A DNA stretch of 64,000 nucleotides, taken from Cupriavidus sp. D39. Its GTDB lineage: Bacteria; Pseudomonadota; Gammaproteobacteria; Burkholderiales; Burkholderiaceae. Location: the NCBI RefSeq assembly GCF_026627925.1, contig NZ_JAPNLE010000009.1:868001-932000 (forward strand), given 5' to 3'. Below, one piece after another: positions 37,297 to 46,868 of the stretch. The position numbers were made by a program, and so were the translations under genes. Every line of letters begins with the position of its first letter. Within the stretch, counting starts at the first letter, position 1. Below the pieces are notes generated by a model. The model had not been told where the DNA came from. It ran no database searches and worked only from the letters and a program-made list of their open reading frames with translations.

Positions 37297-38227
37297 ATGA
37301 CATCCCCCTCAAAGCCGTACTGGTCGAGAAATTCGGCAATAGCTTCAGCGGCTATCACCTGGACACTGGTGCGCTGGCCTTTCGCGCGCAGCTGCCGGCA
37401 TACCCCCACGAATTTGTCGTGGATTCTCGCGGCGCGTTCGCCTACGTCGGCCACTATGGCGTGCAGACCTATGCCCACGAGGGCCTGGGCGGGCACGAGG
37501 TCTTCGTGGTGGATATCGCGCGCGGCGAGCATGTCGCCTCGCTGGACTGCGCCCCTATCACCGTATCCACGGCCTGCAGATCGACCGGCAGGATCGTGTC
37601 TATGCGCTGAGCGAACATGACAACATGCTCCTGGTTTTCGATCAGCCCCAGGAAAGCCGGGTGCCGGCGCGCACGGTGCCGGTAGGCGGCGTGAAGAGCC
37701 ACCTGTTCGTCGTGCGCCGCGACGGTGAAAAGGCCTATGTGACCAACCTGCAGTCGCACAACGTCACGCTGGTGCATCCGCACGATCCTTCACAGGCGCC
37801 GGTGGCGGCTAGCGTCGGCGGGCGGCCCGAGGGCTGCTGCCTGAACCACGACGAATCCATCCTCTACGTGGCGAGCCGGGATGACGCCACCCTGTCGATG
37901 CTGGACGCGTCCAGCATGCAGCTGCTGGCGACCGTTCCCACCGGTGAGGACCCGACCCGCATCTACCTGTCGCGCGACAACCGGCTGTTCGTCACGAACT
38001 ACGGCGAACGCAGCATCGGTATCTACGACCCCGAGACCCTGGCCGAGCTGCATCGCGTGCCGACCGAGCACAAGCCCATCGCACTGGCATTCCATCCGAC
38101 GGAGTCCTTCGCCTATATCCCGCTGAACGATAACAGCGTCGCGAGGCTGGATCTGAAGACGCTGGTGCTTTCACACGCGTTCCCGACCGGCAAGGAGCCC
38201 GACGGCCTGGTAGTGCTGGGCGGCTAG
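37297..38227 (+). pseudogene. YncE-like beta-propeller protein, two frameshifts
   Basis: Seven-bladed WD40-like/YncE-type propeller, about 310 residues after repair. Blades are marked by HEFVVDSRGAFAYVGHYG, SHLFVVRRDGEKAYVTNLQSHNVTLV, GCCLNHDESILYVASRDDATLSMLD and DPTRIYLSRDNRLFVTNYGERSIGIYD. One base is missing in TCCCCC (37303-37308) and another in GCGCCCCT (about 37550). Repair gives MTSPLKAVLVEKFGNSFSGY and RPYHRIHGLQIDRQ. The total length is two short of a multiple of three, as expected. GGAG lies seven bases before the ATG. No signal peptide, so cytoplasmic; role in the cluster unknown. Confidence 0.78.
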
Positions 38228-38318
38228 ACGGCACCGCCGAGGCGGCAACAGGCCACAACACAAAGAGAAAACAGGCGCCGCGTCGGGACTCCCGAACGGG
38301 CGCCATCGTGGAGACAAC

Positions 38319-39620
38319 ATGACAACCCTCAATTCAAGCGAGCCGGCGAACCTGGCCGCGTCGGCCTCCGTGGCCGCGATTCCGCGCAAGCGCTGGCTAC
38401 GCATCATCCCGCCCATCCTGCTGGCCTGCATCATCTCCTACATGGACCGCGTCAACATCGCCTTCGCCATGCCCGGGGGCATGAGCGCCGGGCTCGGCAT
38501 GACCGCTAGCATGGCAGGCCTGGCAGGCGGCATCTTCTTCGTCGGCTACCTGTTCTTGCAGATTCCCGGCGGCCGGCTCGCGGCGCTGGGCAGCGGCAAG
38601 AAATTCATCGCGTGGTCGCTGGTGGCATGGGCCGTGATCTCGGTGCTGACCGGCCTGGTCACCGAGGTCTGGCAGCTCCTCACGCTGCGCTTCCTGCTCG
38701 GCGTGGCCGAGGGTGGCATGCTGCCCGTGGTGCTCACCATGGTCAGCAACTGGTTTCCGGACCAGGAGCGCGGACGGGCCAACGCCATGGTCATCATGTT
38801 CGTCCCGCTCGCCGGCATGATCACCGCCCCGCTGTCCGGCGCGATCCTGGCAACGATGGACTGGCGCTACCTGTTCCTCACGACGGGCGCGCTGTCGCTA
38901 CTGTTCCTGTTCGTCTGGATCCCGTTTGCCAGTGACAGCCCGGAGAAGGCGAAGTGGCTGTCGCCCGGGGAAAAGGACTACATCCTTTCCTCGCTGAGGG
39001 CCGAACGCAACGCGGCGCGCGAGAAGGCGGTAGTTTCGGCATCCTTCGGCGCGGTGCTGCGCGACCCCACCATCTGGCGCCTGATCGCGCTCAACTTCTT
39101 CTACCAGGCCGGCATCTATGGCTACACGCTGTGGTTGCCCACCATCCTGAAGAACCTAACGCACGGCGGCATGGGGCAGGTCGGCATGCTGGCCATCCTG
39201 CCCTATATCGGGACCATGGCCGGCATGTGGGCGACCTCCTACCTCTCCGACCGCACAGGCATGCGCCGGCACTTCGTAACCGGTCCGCTGCTGGGCTTCG
39301 CACTATGCCTGTTCCTGTCCGTACATTTTCAATCGTCCGTCGCACTGTCCTACCTGTTTCTGATCGGCAGCGGCTTCTTCCTGCAGGCCGCCGCTGGCGT
39401 CTTCTGGACCATCCCGCCCAAGCTGTGCAGCGCGGAGGTGGCCGGCGGTGCCCGCGGGCTGATCAATGCCCTGGGCAACCTTGGCGGGTTCTGCGGACCC
39501 TACGCGGTGGGGGTGCTGATCCAGCGCTACGACGGTGGCGTTGGGGTCTACTGCCTGGCCGGCGCGCTGGTGCTGGCCGCCGTGATCTCGAGCACGTTGC
39601 CCGCTCGTTGCGAGCGCTGA
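38319..39620 (+). CDS. MFS transporter, anion:cation symporter type
   Basis: A 433-residue major facilitator with about twelve hydrophobic segments. The RWLRIIPPILLACIISYMDRVNIAFAMPGG start, with DRxNI at the end of the first segment, and GVAEGGMLPVVLTMVSNWFPDQERGRAN are typical of the ACS subfamily that imports organic acids. GGAGAC precedes the ATG. It lies between the propeller and amidohydrolase genes and would supply the substrate of the cluster. Confidence 0.9.
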   Translation: MTTLNSSEPANLAASASVAAIPRKRWLRIIPPILLACIISYMDRVNIAFAMPGGMSAGLGMTASMAGLAGGIFFVGYLFLQIPGGRLAALGSGKKFIAWSLVAWAVISVLTGLVTEVWQLLTLRFLLGVAEGGMLPVVLTMVSNWFPDQERGRANAMVIMFVPLAGMITAPLSGAILATMDWRYLFLTTGALSLLFLFVWIPFASDSPEKAKWLSPGEKDYILSSLRAERNAAREKAVVSASFGAVLRDPTIWRLIALNFFYQAGIYGYTLWLPTILKNLTHGGMGQVGMLAILPYIGTMAGMWATSYLSDRTGMRRHFVTGPLLGFALCLFLSVHFQSSVALSYLFLIGSGFFLQAAAGVFWTIPPKLCSAEVAGGARGLINALGNLGGFCGPYAVGVLIQRYDGGVGVYCLAGALVLAAVISSTLPARCER

Positions 39621-39633
39621 AGAGAGACCCGCC

Positions 39634-40623
39634 ATGACGACGGCATCTACGTCCTCCCACCCGGCACGCCCCGACGACGAGCCAGTACCGATCGTCGACG
39701 CGCACCACCACCTGTGGGACCTGTCGCAAGGCCACTACCCGTGGCTGCAGGAGGACTACGACCCACAACGCTTCTTCCTCGGAGACTACCGGGCACTGTG
39801 CCGGGACTTCCTGCCGGTTGACTATCGGGTTGCGGCCCGGGGCGTTCGCGTGGTTGCGACTGTCCATGTCGAGGCCGAGCGTTGCCGCGACGAGCAGGTG
39901 GCCGAGACGGCTTGGCTGCACGAGCTTAACGAGAAGCACGGCCTGCCGCGTGCGGTCGTGGCACACGCCTGGTTCGATCGTCCGGACACCGAGGAACGTC
40001 TGCTGCAGCACGTGCAATACCCGCTGGTACGCGGCATCCGCAGCAAGCCCGTGACCGCGCCGTCGCCCGCGCACAGCGTGCGCGGGCAGCCCGGCACCAT
40101 GCAGGACGAAGCGTGGCTGCGGGGATTCTCCCTGCTCGAGCGGTACGGGCTGAGCTGGGACCTGCGCGTGCCCGCGTGGCACCTGGCGGATGCCGCGGAG
40201 GTGGCGCGGGCGTTTCCCGGCGTGCCGATCGTACTCAACCATCACGGTTTCGCCTGGGACCGCAGCGAAGACGGCTTGCGCCGTTGGCGCGCATCGATGG
40301 CAGTGCTGGCGCGTGAATCCAACGTGCACGTAAAACTCTCGGAGTTCGGACTGCGCGACCAGGCCTGGGATTGGCACGCCAACGCCGCCATCGTGCGCGA
40401 CACCGTCGCCATTTTCGGCTGGCAGCGCTGCATGTTCGCGAGCAACTTTCCGGTGGCCGGGCTACGGATCAGTTTCGGTGATCTGGTGCACGGGGTCCTG
40501 CGCATGCTGGACGGACTCTCGCCGTCCGAGCGACATGCCGTGATGTGCGGGAATGCATTGAGTTTCTATCGCATCGATCCCGCCTCCCTTCCCTACTCCA
40601 TCCATGATGAGGTGAGTAACTGA
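39634..40623 (+). CDS. Amidohydrolase-2 family hydrolase (lactonase-like)
   Basis: A 329-residue TIM-barrel metal hydrolase with the first metal motif VDAHHHLWDLSQGHYPWLQ, VHVEAERCRDEQVAETAWL, and conserved His in PIVLNHHGF and MFASNFPV near the end. This branch includes 2-pyrone-4,6-dicarboxylate and sugar-lactone hydrolases. It starts 14 bases after the MFS stop with GAGAGA before its ATG. Last gene of the LysR-linked cluster. Hydrolysis of a lactone taken up by the MFS protein would fit, but the substrate cannot be read from sequence. Confidence 0.85.
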   Translation: MTTASTSSHPARPDDEPVPIVDAHHHLWDLSQGHYPWLQEDYDPQRFFLGDYRALCRDFLPVDYRVAARGVRVVATVHVEAERCRDEQVAETAWLHELNEKHGLPRAVVAHAWFDRPDTEERLLQHVQYPLVRGIRSKPVTAPSPAHSVRGQPGTMQDEAWLRGFSLLERYGLSWDLRVPAWHLADAAEVARAFPGVPIVLNHHGFAWDRSEDGLRRWRASMAVLARESNVHVKLSEFGLRDQAWDWHANAAIVRDTVAIFGWQRCMFASNFPVAGLRISFGDLVHGVLRMLDGLSPSERHAVMCGNALSFYRIDPASLPYSIHDEVSN

Positions 40624-41480
40624 TTGCTTCCATCATCGTCTAAGACTTGCGTTGGCACCCCGCGATGGCATGCACGTGTGGCGCGAACGGGCTGACTTTT
40701 CCAACGGTGATACGCGGGAAGCGGGCGGCTCTTTCGCATGGCAGGCGCGCCATCGTTCGGACGCGCTTGCCTATTGCACGAAGCACGGCAGTCACGTTGC
40801 CATCGTTGCGCGCTGTGCTTCCTGCTCTTGGCGCTGCCCTACGCTCCTGAATTCACCTAGACGCTGGAGTTCGGAAATTGCCCGCTCGCCATGGAAACAT
40901 ATCGCCGGAAAAGTGATTCGGTATGACTCGGTCCTAAACTCCCGCGAAATACATTCACGATCTCGCCGGTGCAGAAGGCCGCATGGGTCCGCTGGTTTCG
41001 TTTCCCTGCTACTTCGACGCACTACGCATTCGCGGCAGCATCGAGAACTTACGCAAGTGGGCCGGAGCACGCGGTACTGGCGACAAGACGATTCGCGACT
41101 TGGGCTTTCTTCACATTTGGCAGTGGGCTATTGGCCGCTACTGCGCATTCGGCAGAAACGGCATGCGCCGCAGTGCGAGTAAGAACGTAGATCTCGTGCG
41201 ATAGACCAATGTCTGCTTGCCGGCTAACATGAGGCGAGCACCAATGGCGCTTTCAGTTTCCGCTGGCCGGCCCGAGCGGACTGTCATAGCTGCCCAGGGC
41301 GGTCTTCCCTCTATGGCGAGCTCGACGCCGGTCCTCTGATCAACGTGCATCGCCGCGTTGCCCGGCGGCACGATGTGCACCGGCGAGCCGATTCCGCCCC
41401 CGCACACCCTGCAGCCGATCGTTACTGAGCTTGGCCAAGTGGTGTTAGTGCGTTGTTCGTCTGCTGCATCTTCCTTGGTC
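40624..41480. other. Stretch without a recognised gene
   Basis: About 860 bases between the amidohydrolase gene and the end of a LysR gene. It holds copy 2 of the 31-base repeat. Open frames of 60-175 codons occur on both strands but none shows a known domain or good start. It may be decayed insertion-sequence or gene debris. Confidence 0.4.
40800..40830. repeat. 31-base repeat, copy 2 (copy 1 at 19144-19174)
   Basis: Identical to 19144-19174 in the same orientation. The surrounding sequences differ. Confidence 0.7.
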
Positions 41481-42401
41481 TCAACCACGATCCAGTGCCT
41501 TGCCGACATATTCGGCGAAGGCTTTGACTTTGGCCGAATGCCGACGCTCGCTGGGGCTGACCAGATGAATCGGCATGGCGACCGTTTCCCAATCCGGCAA
41601 CAACTGCTGAACCTCGCCGCTGGCAAGCTCCTCGTCGAAAAGCCATGTCGGCGAATAGCCGATGCCCATGCCTGAGAGGACCGATGCCCTCATCACCTCA
41701 CTGCTGTTGGTTTGCAGATTGCCTTGCACCCGCACGATACGCGTCGTTCCCACGGGTTCAGGAGCGCCAGGGCCGGCCGTAAAACTCCAGGCATTGTGCG
41801 TGGCCAGCTCCGTGTAGACGAGACAGTTGTGGTAGATCAGGTCTTCAGGAAGACGTGGCCTTTTCATCACGCCCGGCAGCGAACGCAGGTAGTTGCGATG
41901 CACCACCACCATCCGGCAGGTCGTCCCTATGCGCCTCGCGACCAGGCTGCTGTCCGACAACTCGCCGATGCGCACCGCCACGTCGATACCTTGTTCCACC
42001 AGGTCGATGAAACCGTCGTGAAGACGCAGGTCGATCTTCACGCCGCGGTGCTCGGCCAGAAACGACTGCACCAGCGGCATGAGCTTCAAGCGCCCAAAGC
42101 CGACCGACGCCGCAATCCGAAGCCAGCCCGACAACTGCTGCTCACCGACTCGCAAGGCGCTCTCGGCCTCATCAATTTCCGCAACGAGGCGCCGCGCCTG
42201 CTCGAAGTAGCGCGCGCCTTCTTCGGTCAGCGCGAGCGACCGCGTGGTGCGCGTCAGCAGCTTAGCTCCCAGTTCGCGCTCCAGCGCCGCGACCTGTTTG
42301 CTCACCGCGCTCTGCGTCGTATCGGCCTCGTGGGCCACCGCTGAAAAGCTCCCTGCTTCCACGACCCGCACGAAAGTCTTCATTGCTTGCAGTTTGTCCA
42401 T
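41481..42401 (-). CDS. LysR-family transcriptional regulator
   Basis: A 306-residue LysR protein. The HTH is MDKLQAMKTFVRVVEAGSFSAVAHEADTTQSAVSKQVAALERELGAKLLTR, and the effector domain starts near LRIAASVGFGRLKLMPLV. The ATG at 42401 begins exactly at the family's usual first residue. It is divergent from the SDR gene, with 122 bases between carrying an inverted repeat, so it probably controls the SDR/CMD pair and itself. Confidence 0.9.
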   Translation of the reverse strand: MDKLQAMKTFVRVVEAGSFSAVAHEADTTQSAVSKQVAALERELGAKLLTRTTRSLALTEEGARYFEQARRLVAEIDEAESALRVGEQQLSGWLRIAASVGFGRLKLMPLVQSFLAEHRGVKIDLRLHDGFIDLVEQGIDVAVRIGELSDSSLVARRIGTTCRMVVVHRNYLRSLPGVMKRPRLPEDLIYHNCLVYTELATHNAWSFTAGPGAPEPVGTTRIVRVQGNLQTNSSEVMRASVLSGMGIGYSPTWLFDEELASGEVQQLLPDWETVAMPIHLVSPSERRHSAKVKAFAEYVGKALDRG

Positions 42402-42407
42402 GGTCTT

Positions 42408-42458
42408 CGATATATGCCCAACTGGAATTAGTGATATGACCATACACCATCTATATCG
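42408..42458. promoter_or_regulatory. Inverted repeat in the LysR/SDR divergent promoter region
   Basis: CGATATA at 42408-42414 and TATATCG at 42452-42458 form a 7-bp inverted repeat in the region shared by the two divergent promoters. Possible LysR site; not verified. Confidence 0.35.
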
Positions 42459-42523
42459 GCGATCCGGAATCAGTCAAAGTTCACTTACGCAAACGCGCAA
42501 CCCCACCCCCAAGGAGCACTGAC

Positions 42524-43273
42524 ATGAACCAACCCGTCGTCGTGATCACTGGCGCATTGACCGGCATCGGTCGCGCCACTGCCATCGCCTTCGCTAACGA
42601 AGGAAACAGCGTCGTCATCAGCGGTCGCCGCGAAGAAGCGGGCCAGGCGCTCGCCGCCGAACTGCGCGCGCTCGGTGCCGAAGCTGAATTCGTGCGCGCC
42701 GACGTGCGCTCCGAAGCCGATGTTCGCAACCTCATCGAGCAGACCCTCGAGCGCTTCGGCCGCCTCGACGTCGCGGTGAACAACGCCGGCACGGAGGGCC
42801 AGATGGGGCCGATCGTCGAGCAGTCGGCTGCCAACTACGAAGACACATTCGCCGTCAACGTGCTGGGCACGCTGCTGTCCGTCAAGCACGAGATGCGCGC
42901 GATGCTGGCCCAGGGCTCGGGCTCGATCGTCAACCTCTCGTCGATCGCAGGCCAAGTCGGCATTGCCGGCGCTTCGGTCTATGCGGCCAGCAAGCACGCT
43001 GTCGAAGGCATCACGAAGAGTGCGGCTCTCGAAGGCGCCGCCGCCGGCGTGCGTGTCAACGCCGTGGCTCCCGGCCCTGTGGCCACCGAGATGCTCGATC
43101 GCTTCGTCGGCGGCAGCGAAGAGGGCAAGGCGGGCTTCCTGTCCACGATACCCGCACGACGCGCCGCCGCCCCGGAGGAGATCGCCCGAACCATCGTGTT
43201 CCTCGCCAGCGACAAGGCGCGCTACCTCACCGGACAGTCCATCGCCGTCGACGGCGGCTATACGGCGCAATAG
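42524..43273 (+). CDS. Short-chain dehydrogenase/reductase
   Basis: Classical SDR of 249 residues: cofactor loop VVITGALTGIGRATA, NNAG motif in VAVNNAGTEG, catalytic Ser in SIVNLSSIAG and Tyr-x-x-x-Lys in SVYAASKHAVEG, ending in ITGQ-like YLTGQSIAVDGGYTA. The Ser-Tyr-Lys set is complete, so it should be an active NAD(P)-dependent oxidoreductase; Arg at the second-strand position (SGRREEA) suggests NADPH. It is followed 55 bases later by the AhpD-like gene. AAGGAG precedes the ATG. Confidence 0.92.
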   Translation: MNQPVVVITGALTGIGRATAIAFANEGNSVVISGRREEAGQALAAELRALGAEAEFVRADVRSEADVRNLIEQTLERFGRLDVAVNNAGTEGQMGPIVEQSAANYEDTFAVNVLGTLLSVKHEMRAMLAQGSGSIVNLSSIAGQVGIAGASVYAASKHAVEGITKSAALEGAAAGVRVNAVAPGPVATEMLDRFVGGSEEGKAGFLSTIPARRAAAPEEIARTIVFLASDKARYLTGQSIAVDGGYTAQ

Positions 43274-43328
43274 CGCGTCGACTAACCCCACCTTATCACG
43301 TTACTTTTTTCAACCCAGGAGAACCAGC

Positions 43329-43868
43329 ATGACCACCATCAACGTCCCGACCCGCGACGAAGTTTCCCCGGCCAACCAGGCCATCTTCGACAAGCTCAAG
43401 AGCAGCCTTGGCACCGTTCCTAATCTCTACGCGACGCTCGCCCATTCCGAGAATGCGCTGGGCAACTACCTCGCCTTCCAGAACGCGAAGAGCACCATCA
43501 CCGGCAAGGCCCGCGAAGTCGTCAACCTGGTCGTGAGCCAGGTGAACGGTTGCGAGTACTGCCTGGCTGCGCACACGGTCATCGGCAAGATGAGCGGTTT
43601 CACCGACGAGCAGATCCTCGAGATTCGCAGTGGTAGGGCGAGCTTCGACGCGAAGTTCGATGCACTGGCCCAGCTCGTCAAAAACATCGCGGTCAACCGC
43701 GGCCATGCGGGCGCGGCGCTGGTCGATGCCTTCTTCGCCGCAGGCTGGACCAAGGCCAATCTGGTCGACGCGATTGTCGTCATCGGCGACAAGACGGTGA
43801 CCAACTATCTGCATGCAACGACACGCGTGCCGGTGGACTTCCCGGCTGCGCCCCAGTTGCCTGCCTGA
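43329..43868 (+). CDS. Carboxymuconolactone decarboxylase-family (AhpD-like) protein
   Basis: A 179-residue all-helical protein of the CMD/AhpD family, with the redox motif NGCEYCLAAHTVIGKMSGF (Cys-x-x-Cys followed by His). This marks the peroxidase-like AhpD branch rather than true decarboxylases. AGGAGAACC precedes the ATG. Co-directional with the SDR gene, and a strong hairpin terminator follows at 43937. A role in peroxide or alkyl hydroperoxide defence is likely. Confidence 0.88.
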   Translation: MTTINVPTRDEVSPANQAIFDKLKSSLGTVPNLYATLAHSENALGNYLAFQNAKSTITGKAREVVNLVVSQVNGCEYCLAAHTVIGKMSGFTDEQILEIRSGRASFDAKFDALAQLVKNIAVNRGHAGAALVDAFFAAGWTKANLVDAIVVIGDKTVTNYLHATTRVPVDFPAAPQLPA

Positions 43869-43936
43869 TCGTAGCCGCCGGGTGGGACGTGCACGTCACG
43901 CGATGGCCGTGCTGTCCGCCTCACCCGGCCAAAGAT

Positions 43937-43962
43937 AAAGGCGGACGGTCTCCGCCTTTTCT
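43937..43962 (+). terminator. Intrinsic terminator after the AhpD-like gene
   Basis: A 9-bp perfect stem AAAGGCGGA / TCCGCCTTT with a 5-base loop (CGGTC), followed by T and CTGT. It is 69 bases after the stop codon. Confidence 0.7.
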
Positions 43963-44590
43963 GTACCTTTAAGGCTACGCTGAAGAAGCCGCCGTTTTCG
44001 TCGACGGCCTGCTGCTGAATTTCGGAATGAGAGATCAGCGACGCGATTGGTTCGATTTTCTTGCCCCGAAGGGCCTTGTAAGCGGGTCTCCCGACCCACT
44101 TTGGCCGCTCATGGACGCACCTGTGCCATGAGCCGCTCGCGGCTCATGTAGATGTTGCTCAACGCCAGTGCTGTGAAGGCGCGCGTGGCGTTCTTCGCCA
44201 GGCCGCGATAGCGCACCTTGACGAAACCCCATAGTCGCTTGACCACCGCAAAGACGTGCTCGACCCGCGCACGTATCTTCGACTTGTTGCGGTTCTTCGA
44301 GCGTCTGGCGTCATCGACTTCACCACTGCGCCTGCGCACACGCTGGTTGGTAAAGTCCTTCGCGTGCGGTGCCTTGCTGGCAATGAGTTCCTTCTGGCTC
44401 GCATAGGCGCTGTCGCCGTACACACGCCGCTCGGCGCCGTGCAGCAGAGCCGGCAGCGGATGCTTGTCATGCACGTTCGCAGCCGTCACTACCGCGCTGT
44501 GTGCCAGTCCCGTCTGGCTATCCACGCCGATGTGCAGCTTCATGCCGAAGTGGTAAGTAGACCCGGGGAACCGCCCCCGAGCCTCTCGCA

Positions 44591-44624
44591 GAACCGTACG
44601 TGACACTCTCGCGTCATACGGCTC
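44591..44624 (-). ncRNA. Domain V of group II intron B
   Basis: A 34-base catalytic hairpin beginning GAGCCGTATGACGCGAGAG on the minus strand and ending ACGTACGGTTC. It has the canonical AGC-type triad region and length. The maturase stop codon lies a few bases before it. Confidence 0.9.
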
Positions 44625-44627
44625 CCG

Positions 44628-45879
44628 CTATCCAGCCGGTTGCGTAACCACACGCCAGTGAGCGAACAGCATCGGGTTGGTACGGCGCATCCTGTCCAGC
44701 CAGTCAGCACTTCGTCGCTTGCGTCTGTGCAGACCCTTGTACTTCCGTCGGGCCCAACGCTCAAGAGCGCAGTCGATGTGCTGGAAGATGCGAAGCATCG
44801 CAGTCTTGTAGAACGCGCCATAGTAATTCCACCATCCCTGTATCACTGGGTTGTACAGTCTCGCCACATCGGCAAGCGTTACATGAGTCTGGCGATTGAG
44901 TCGCCAACCCCGCACTGCCTGCCGCATCCGCTTCAAGGCACTCTCGCTGGCGCCCGGCAGGAAGCTGGTAAAAGACCCCCTTGCGGGCTGCGCGCCTTCC
45001 TCGGCCTGAACGTAAAACCGAGAAACGTAAAGCTCGCATGCGGATGGCGTTCGCTGCGGTTGCTGTCTCTGCAGTACACGATCTTCGATTTCTCCGGATG
45101 CATCGTCAGCCCACAAGCTGCCAGCCGTGTTGCAATGGACCGCATCACGTATTCCGCCTGCTTGCGGCTATGACAGTGAACAACCGCGTCATCCGCGTAG
45201 CGGGCAAACGGACAGTTGGGGCTGGTGCGGTGCATCCATCGGTCGAATGTGTAATGCATGAACAGGTTCATCAGGATCGGACTGACGACACCGCCCTGGG
45301 GTGTCCCCGCGTGCGGGGCACACGTACCCCGTCCGTTGTCTCGAACGGTGCAACCAGCCACCGTTCGATGTATAACAGTATCCAGTCTTCCCTGATGTGG
45401 GTGCGCACCGCTTTCATCAGCAGCCCATGATCGATCTGATCAAAGGCTGCCTTGATGTCAAATTCAACCACCCAGTCATATCGCCAGCAGCGTTCACGAG
45501 TGATCGCCACCGCCTGCTTCGCCGACCGCCCCGGCCGGTACCCGTAGGAGTCCGGATGGAAGATCGCGTCGAGACCCGGCTCAATGACCAGTTTGACTAC
45601 GGTTTGCGCTACACGGTCTGCGACCGTGGGCACCCCCAGCTTTCTCGTGCCTCCCGACGCCTTGGGAATCTCCACCTGCTTAACCGGTGGCGGGAAATAC
45701 GACCCCGATGACATCCGGTTCCACAGCTTGTACAGATTCTTCGACAGGTTCTGCTCGAACTCGGCGATGGTTTCATCGTCGATCCCGGCAGCTCCACGGT
45801 TGGCCTTGACCTGCCGGTATGCCTCCCATACCGTGCGCTTCGCAATGTTGTACGGCTTCGCCGATTTCACGCCGCTCAT
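44628..45879 (-). pseudogene. ltrA: Group II intron reverse transcriptase/maturase, two frameshifts
   Basis: About 417 residues after repair. The RT begins with WEAYRQVKANRGAAGIDDETIAEFEQNL, has FDIKAAFDQIDH, TPQGGVVSPILMNLFMHY and the active site FARYADDAVVHC. The maturase X and GIIM regions follow, ending in WARRKYKGLHRRKRRSADWL. One base is missing in the CCCC (plus strand) near 45304, and another near 44975 in the AAAAGACCCCC stretch. The total length is two short of a multiple of three. No endonuclease domain follows GIIM. It would help the intron splice and move. Confidence 0.85.
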
Positions 45880-46202
45880 CCCCGCAGGTTGACCGCGTTC
45901 ATCGGCAGGATAACGCCGCCCCTTCGCTCCATTCCCATTACAGGAACTTCAACACTACTACGGACGGCTCCGCCCCTCACTCCAGCATCGGTATTCTTCC
46001 TCATGGTGTCTGCCATTTGTCATTTCCCTTCACATCTGGAGCAAGGTTCTCCCGTTCCGTACCAAAGCCTGCGCTGAGATCATGCCGCCTATACACCGGC
46101 TGCCACCGGGCCCGTAAACAGGTGTCGTCCCGGTTTGTCCTGAAGCAAGTGGCCAGCCTCAGTTTCGACAGCGTCCTGGCCATAACGATGCGTCATCGGA
46201 CG

Positions 46203-46868
46203 GTTGCCGGGTCGGCCGGTGGAATTTCACCACCAGCCGCCCACAGAACCGTGCGTAAACCTCTCGATTTACACGGCTCGTCCCAGCCGTTCTCCTGCTA
46301 CCTTGCGGCGGCAGATCGACGCGGAAGATCAAGGCTCATCCCGGTTTCCCGGTTGGCGGCGACCTTCTTTGAGCTGAGTCATCCCCTTCGCTCCACTCCC
46401 ATTACAGAAGCTTCATCACTACTACGGGATGATCCGCCCCCTTCATGTGCATCGGTACTTTCCCCTTCGTGGTTCCCACTTATAAGGTTTTCCCTTGGCA
46501 TCACATGAAGAGTTCCCAAGTTCCGTACCTAAGCCCGGATTAGATTCACGCCACCTATACACCGGACACCGCATGGCCAATAAGCAGGTTCCCGCCATGC
46601 TGCTCCTGGGAAGAAAGCACGTCCCCAGTTTTGATGTCGTTTGAAGATGAGTTTCGATGCGTGATCAGTGGTTCACTTTCGTTCGTCTCTCTAATCCATA
46701 CATGACGTGTTCGACCACGCCTTTTAACCGTAACGTTCACCACCGCAGCGTTTCCGACTGAAGCAGCTTACGGCTGTTTGAAGCCTGCGCCTGCACGCCG
46801 GCTTCGGAGGGCCTTCCTCCATCTCAGGTACAGCATCGCTTTCGCACATGCGAACGCGTTCTTGGCAC
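46203..46868 (-). mobile_element. Group II intron A (inner), ORF-less, nested in intron B
   Basis: About 666 bases inside domain I of intron B. The 5' end reads GTGCCAAGAACGCG; the following sequence (GCGATGCTGTACCTGAGATGG and on) parallels the 5' domain I of intron B (GCGATGCTGTACTGAAGATGG). A complete domain V lies at 46246-46279, and a domain VI-like hairpin follows with GGTGGTGAAATTCCACC. The 3' edge is near GGCAAC at 46203, uncertain by a few bases. Where intron B holds its maturase, A has under 100 bases, so the ORF was deleted and A must splice with help from another maturase, perhaps that of B. Confidence 0.8.
46246..46279 (-). ncRNA. Domain V of group II intron A
   Basis: A 34-base hairpin beginning GAGCCGTGTAAATCGAGAG on the minus strand and ending GCACGGTTC. 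It differs from intron B's domain V by compensated changes in the stem, as expected for a distinct but related intron. Confidence 0.85.

Noticed and set aside
40652..41190. Possible small proteins between the amidohydrolase and LysR genes
   Set aside because: No recognisable domain, no good ribosome-binding site, and several competing frames over the same bases.
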